From assembly GCA_017302295.1 (NCBI GenBank), contig JAFLDS010000010.1:1-64000 (forward strand): DNA of 64,000 bases, written 5' to 3'. A program made the translations under genes and the position numbers. This document shows positions 60,855 to 64,000 of the stretch, piece by piece. The notes under the pieces are model-generated. The model had not been told where the DNA came from, made no database searches, and saw only the letters and a program-made list of their open reading frames with translations. Position 1 is the first letter of the stretch; every line of letters begins with the position of its first letter. The stretch is from Thauera sp. GTDB lineage: Bacteria > Pseudomonadota > Gammaproteobacteria > Burkholderiales > Rhodocyclaceae.

Positions 60855-63641
60855 ATGAATGCCGTAGAAATCGAACAAGCCATCACAGACCTTGCGGAGC
60901 AGCCCTTTGACCCCGCAGAGTTCCCCTACGCTTTCCTCGAAGCCTTTGGCAACAAGGCGACGACGATCAAGCGCCTGCGCGCGGGGGCGTCGAACAAGTC
61001 CGACCTCGGCGGTGTTCTCCAGACCAGCAACATCCACATCCTGACCTGCGGCGCAGGGCGGGTGACGCAGACCCTGGCCGCCCTCAAGGCCAGTCCGGCC
61101 ACGAGCAAGGCCAAGGCGAAGTTCATCCTCGCTACGGACGGTACGGACTTCGAGGCCGAAGACCTGACCAGCGGCGAGACCGTCGCCTGTGCCTTCAAAG
61201 ACTTTCCCGACCACTTCGGTTTCTTCCTGCCGCTGGGGGGCATTAGCACCGTCCGTCAGATCAGTGAGAACGCCTTCGACATCCGGGCCACCAGCCGCCT
61301 GAACCGCCTGTATGTCGAACTGCTGAAAGACAACCCTGAATGGGGCACAGCGGAGCGTCGCCACGACATGAACAAGCTCATGGCGCGGATGATCTTCTGC
61401 TTCTTTGCTGAGGACACCGATATCTTCGTCGGTAGGGGCCGCTTCACCGAAACCGTCGCGCAGATGAGCGCCAAGGACTCATCCAACACGCACGAGGTCA
61501 TCGCCAAGCTGTTCCGCGCCATGAATACCAAGCGCGAGGACCGGGCCGCCGCAAAGATTCCCCGATGGGCCGAAGACTTCCCTTACGTCAACGGGGCTTT
61601 GTTCTCGGGCAGCGACGACGTGCCGCGATTCAGCAAGATTGCCCGGTCCTACCTGTTACACGTCGGCGGGTTGGACTGGACCAAGATCAACCCTGACATC
61701 TTTGGGTCGATGATCCAGGCCGTCGCCGAGGAAGAGGAGCGCGGCGAGTTGGGGATGCACTACACCAGCGTCCCCAACATTCTGAAGGTGCTGAATCCGC
61801 TGTTTCTCGACGACCTGCGTTTCAAACTGGAAGAGGCGGGCGACAATCCGCGCACCTTGCTCAACCTGCGCAAGCGCGTCGCCAGGATTAGGGTCTTCGA
61901 TCCAGCCTGCGGTTCGGGCAACTTTTTGGTCATCGCCTACAAGGAAATGCGCGCCATCGAGGCCGAGATCAACCGGCGGCGCGGCGAGCCGGATCGTGCA
62001 TCAGACATTCCGCTTACCAACTTTCGCGGGATCGAGCTACGCGACTTCCCGGCGGAGATTGCCCGGCTCGCACTGGTCATTGCCGAGTACCAGTGCGACG
62101 TGTTGTATCGGGGGCAGAAACTGGCGCTGGCCGAGTTTCTGCCCTTGCGCAATGAGAACTGGATCACCTTCGGAAACGCGCTGCGGCTGGATTGGCTGAG
62201 CGTGTGCCCGCCAACCGGCACCGGCGTGAAGGTGCAGGCGGATGACCTGTTCGGCACGCCGCTCGATCAAGTTGAGATCGACTTCGAGAATGAAGGCGGT
62301 GAAACGTATATCTGCGGGAATCCGCCCTACCTTGGCAACACTTACCAGAGCGCCGAGCAAAAGGCTGACATTCGTACCGTTGTCAACGGCCGGTCAGGCT
62401 CGCCTGGCTTCTTGGACTATGTGAGTGGCTGGTTCATCAAAGCGGCAGATTACATCAAGAACGCAGGTGGACTTGCCGCGTTCGTCAGCACGAACTCCAT
62501 TTGTCAGGGACAAACTGTTCCTATTCTATGGCCGATGATTTATGGCACCGGCTGCGACATTCTTTTCGGTTACACCTCTTTCAAATGGGCCAATCTCGCC
62601 AGCCACAATGCTGGCGTGACTGTCGCCGTTGTTGGCATCGGAACCGCCTCAGCCGCGCTGCGGCGCCTGTACGAGCATCAAGACGATGGGAGTGTTGTGC
62701 TGCGGGAAGGCGCTTCTATCACGCCGTATCTGTCGATGGGTTCGCGCGTCATCGTTGAAAAGCGCGATGCACCTATGTCCGAACTGGCGGTGATGGAGTT
62801 TGGGAACAAACCAACTGATGGCGGTCACTTGCTGCTGAGTCGCGATGAACTGCAATCATTGGAGCTAACAGAGAAACAACGAGAAAGGTTCATTCGTCGT
62901 ATCTGTGGCTCGCAGGACTTCATCAACGGGAGCACACGCTTTTGTATCTGGATTGAAGACAGGCATTTGTCGGAAGCGCAGGAGATTCAAGCATTGAACG
63001 AGCGCATCGAGGCAGTTCGTGCGTTGCGTTTAGCAAGTCCCGACAAGGGCGCAAGAACCATCCTGGCCAAACGCCCACATCAGCTCAAGCTAATGCGAAT
63101 CGGCAACACGCGAACCATCGTCGTGCCAAGTGTTTCCTCGGAGCGCCGTCCATACTTGCCAATCGGTATCGTTGATGAGCAGACCACGCTCACGAACCTT
63201 GCATTTGGCCTCTACGACGCCCCGCTTTGGAACCTCGCACTCATCGCCAGTCGCCTGCATTTGGTCTGGATTGCCACCGTCTGCGGCAAGCTGGAAACGC
63301 GCTACCGTTACTCCAACACCCTCGGCTGGAACACCTTCCCGGTCCCCACACTCACCGAGAAAATGAAGGCTGATCTCACGAGCTGCGCTGAGGACATCCT
63401 GCTGGCGCGGGAACATCACTTCCCGGCCACCATCGCCGACCTCTACGATCCTGACACGATGCCCGCCGACCTGCGGGCCGCCCATGATCGCAACGATGAA
63501 GTGCTGGAGCGCATCTACATCGGTCGGCGCTTCAAGAATGACACCGAGCGGCTGGAAAAACTGTTCGACCTCTACACCAAGATGACGGCGACAGCAGACA
63601 AAGCACCGGCGAAAAGAGCCGCCACGAGGAGGAGGGCATGA
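60855..63641 (+). CDS. Large class I DNA adenine methyltransferase (MmeI/YeeA-like)
   Basis: 928 residues. Motif I FDPACGSGNFL at 348-358 and motif IV NPPY at 489-492 define an N6-adenine methyltransferase. A C-terminal target-recognition region ends with TLGWNTFPVP, as in the MmeI and YeeA types. The N-terminal 180 residues have the scaffold of MmeI-like proteins, but I see no PD-ExK (EHK) nuclease motif, so restriction may depend on the next gene. ATGA overlap with that gene. Confidence 0.85.
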   Translation: MNAVEIEQAITDLAEQPFDPAEFPYAFLEAFGNKATTIKRLRAGASNKSDLGGVLQTSNIHILTCGAGRVTQTLAALKASPATSKAKAKFILATDGTDFEAEDLTSGETVACAFKDFPDHFGFFLPLGGISTVRQISENAFDIRATSRLNRLYVELLKDNPEWGTAERRHDMNKLMARMIFCFFAEDTDIFVGRGRFTETVAQMSAKDSSNTHEVIAKLFRAMNTKREDRAAAKIPRWAEDFPYVNGALFSGSDDVPRFSKIARSYLLHVGGLDWTKINPDIFGSMIQAVAEEEERGELGMHYTSVPNILKVLNPLFLDDLRFKLEEAGDNPRTLLNLRKRVARIRVFDPACGSGNFLVIAYKEMRAIEAEINRRRGEPDRASDIPLTNFRGIELRDFPAEIARLALVIAEYQCDVLYRGQKLALAEFLPLRNENWITFGNALRLDWLSVCPPTGTGVKVQADDLFGTPLDQVEIDFENEGGETYICGNPPYLGNTYQSAEQKADIRTVVNGRSGSPGFLDYVSGWFIKAADYIKNAGGLAAFVSTNSICQGQTVPILWPMIYGTGCDILFGYTSFKWANLASHNAGVTVAVVGIGTASAALRRLYEHQDDGSVVLREGASITPYLSMGSRVIVEKRDAPMSELAVMEFGNKPTDGGHLLLSRDELQSLELTEKQRERFIRRICGSQDFINGSTRFCIWIEDRHLSEAQEIQALNERIEAVRALRLASPDKGARTILAKRPHQLKLMRIGNTRTIVVPSVSSERRPYLPIGIVDEQTTLTNLAFGLYDAPLWNLALIASRLHLVWIATVCGKLETRYRYSNTLGWNTFPVPTLTEKMKADLTSCAEDILLAREHHFPATIADLYDPDTMPADLRAAHDRNDEVLERIYIGRRFKNDTERLEKLFDLYTKMTATADKAPAKRAATRRRA

Positions 63642-64000
63642 GCCGACCTGAGCCTTTGCTGCCAGCGTACGACTTCTCTTTCGCCCCGGAACCCGTCTGC
63701 CTGCTCCGTGGAGCGGTGGAAGTGGGCTTGGGCAATGACAGGTTTTCTGGAACGGCTGACCTGCTACTGAAATTTCTTCCCCGCCCTCGCGTGGTCGTTC
63801 ATGCAAGTGTCCAGGGCACGCCGCACTCGAGGCTTCCTTTTTTCTTCGATACCCCGGACGATCCTTCGCTTTCATTCAATGGGCAAAGCATTGAAGGATT
63901 CCGTGGACGCTGGAAAGCGAATGCCGACACTTTGGACTTGGATTGGCACCCCCAATGCGAGCCAGTGGTGTTGTGCGACATGCAGTCCAAGACTTCAGTT
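63638..64000 (+). CDS. Gene of unknown function, cut by window end
   Basis: 121 residues read from ATG 63638, which overlaps the methyltransferase stop by ATGA, to the end of the window. The visible part begins MSRPEPLLPAYDFSFAPEPV and is beta-rich with no motif I know. As the next cistron it probably belongs to the same modification or defence module. Confidence 0.7.
   Translation, partial: MSRPEPLLPAYDFSFAPEPVCLLRGAVEVGLGNDRFSGTADLLLKFLPRPRVVVHASVQGTPHSRLPFFFDTPDDPSLSFNGQSIEGFRGRWKANADTLDLDWHPQCEPVVLCDMQSKTSV

Overview
The window is high-GC DNA from a denitrifying betaproteobacterium of the Rhodocyclales. Thauera or Azoarcus is the best guess, an inference from gene content and order rather than a database match. 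It carries a complete clade I nitrous oxide reductase cluster (nosZ, nosR, nosDFYL), a RegB/RegA-type redox two-component pair, FNR-like boxes, and a typical betaproteobacterial housekeeping backbone (ychF-pth-rplY-prs-tRNA-Gln-ispE-lolB; coaD-rsmD; ftsY-ftsE-ftsX).

Layout. 1-3.6 kb: the end of a ChbG/HpnK-type deacetylase, then a membrane glycosylation operon (GtrB-like, GT39-like, GtrA). 3.6-14 kb: the nitrous oxide region. It has an FNR-boxed lipoprotein cytochrome c and, on the minus strand, nosZ and nosR-orf-nosD-nosF-nosY-nosL followed by two small genes and a second NosL-domain gene. 14-18.4 kb: regB/regA, a DMT exporter and a ferric-reductase-like flavocytochrome. 18.4-28 kb: an accessory island. 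A minus-strand operon encodes two TIR proteins, a small helical protein and a SLOG-fold protein. Divergent from it is a 941-residue TIR-STAND NTPase-FGE protein. Its last 37 aligned codons form the variable repeat of a diversity-generating retroelement (DGR), with the template repeat 282 bp downstream and a truncated reverse transcriptase after that. A PIN/RHH toxin-antitoxin pair follows.

28-47.9 kb: conserved core genes (translation, nucleotide and cofactor synthesis, lipoprotein sorting, DNA repair, M16 peptidases, ftsYEX, and ahpC/ahpF behind an OxyR-like site). 48-60 kb: a heme-c/PAS/GGDEF protein, an ABC exporter, a candidate FNR-controlled small RNA on the minus strand, a CoA-transferase, peptide deformylase, a YgjP-like metallopeptidase with a decayed partial copy 1.6 kb away, a lipoprotein, a methyltransferase, an NdpA-like protein, a Nudix hydrolase and an HNH protein. 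60 kb to the end: the edge of what looks like an integrated island. It has a tRNA 3'-end relic next to a terminator, an excisionase-like HTH protein, a large DNA methyltransferase and a gene cut by the window end.

How the genes fit together. Four FNR-like boxes (cytochrome c, nosR, nosZ and the small RNA) suggest one oxygen-responsive regulon. In three of them the spacing to a -10-like hexamer is nearly constant. The nos genes make and mature NosZ and feed it electrons; RegBA probably adds redox control. The two features most worth pursuing are the DGR-diversified TIR-STAND-FGE protein beside the TIR/SLOG operon, and the FNR-controlled small RNA candidate. All functional statements come from reading the sequence; no searches were run.
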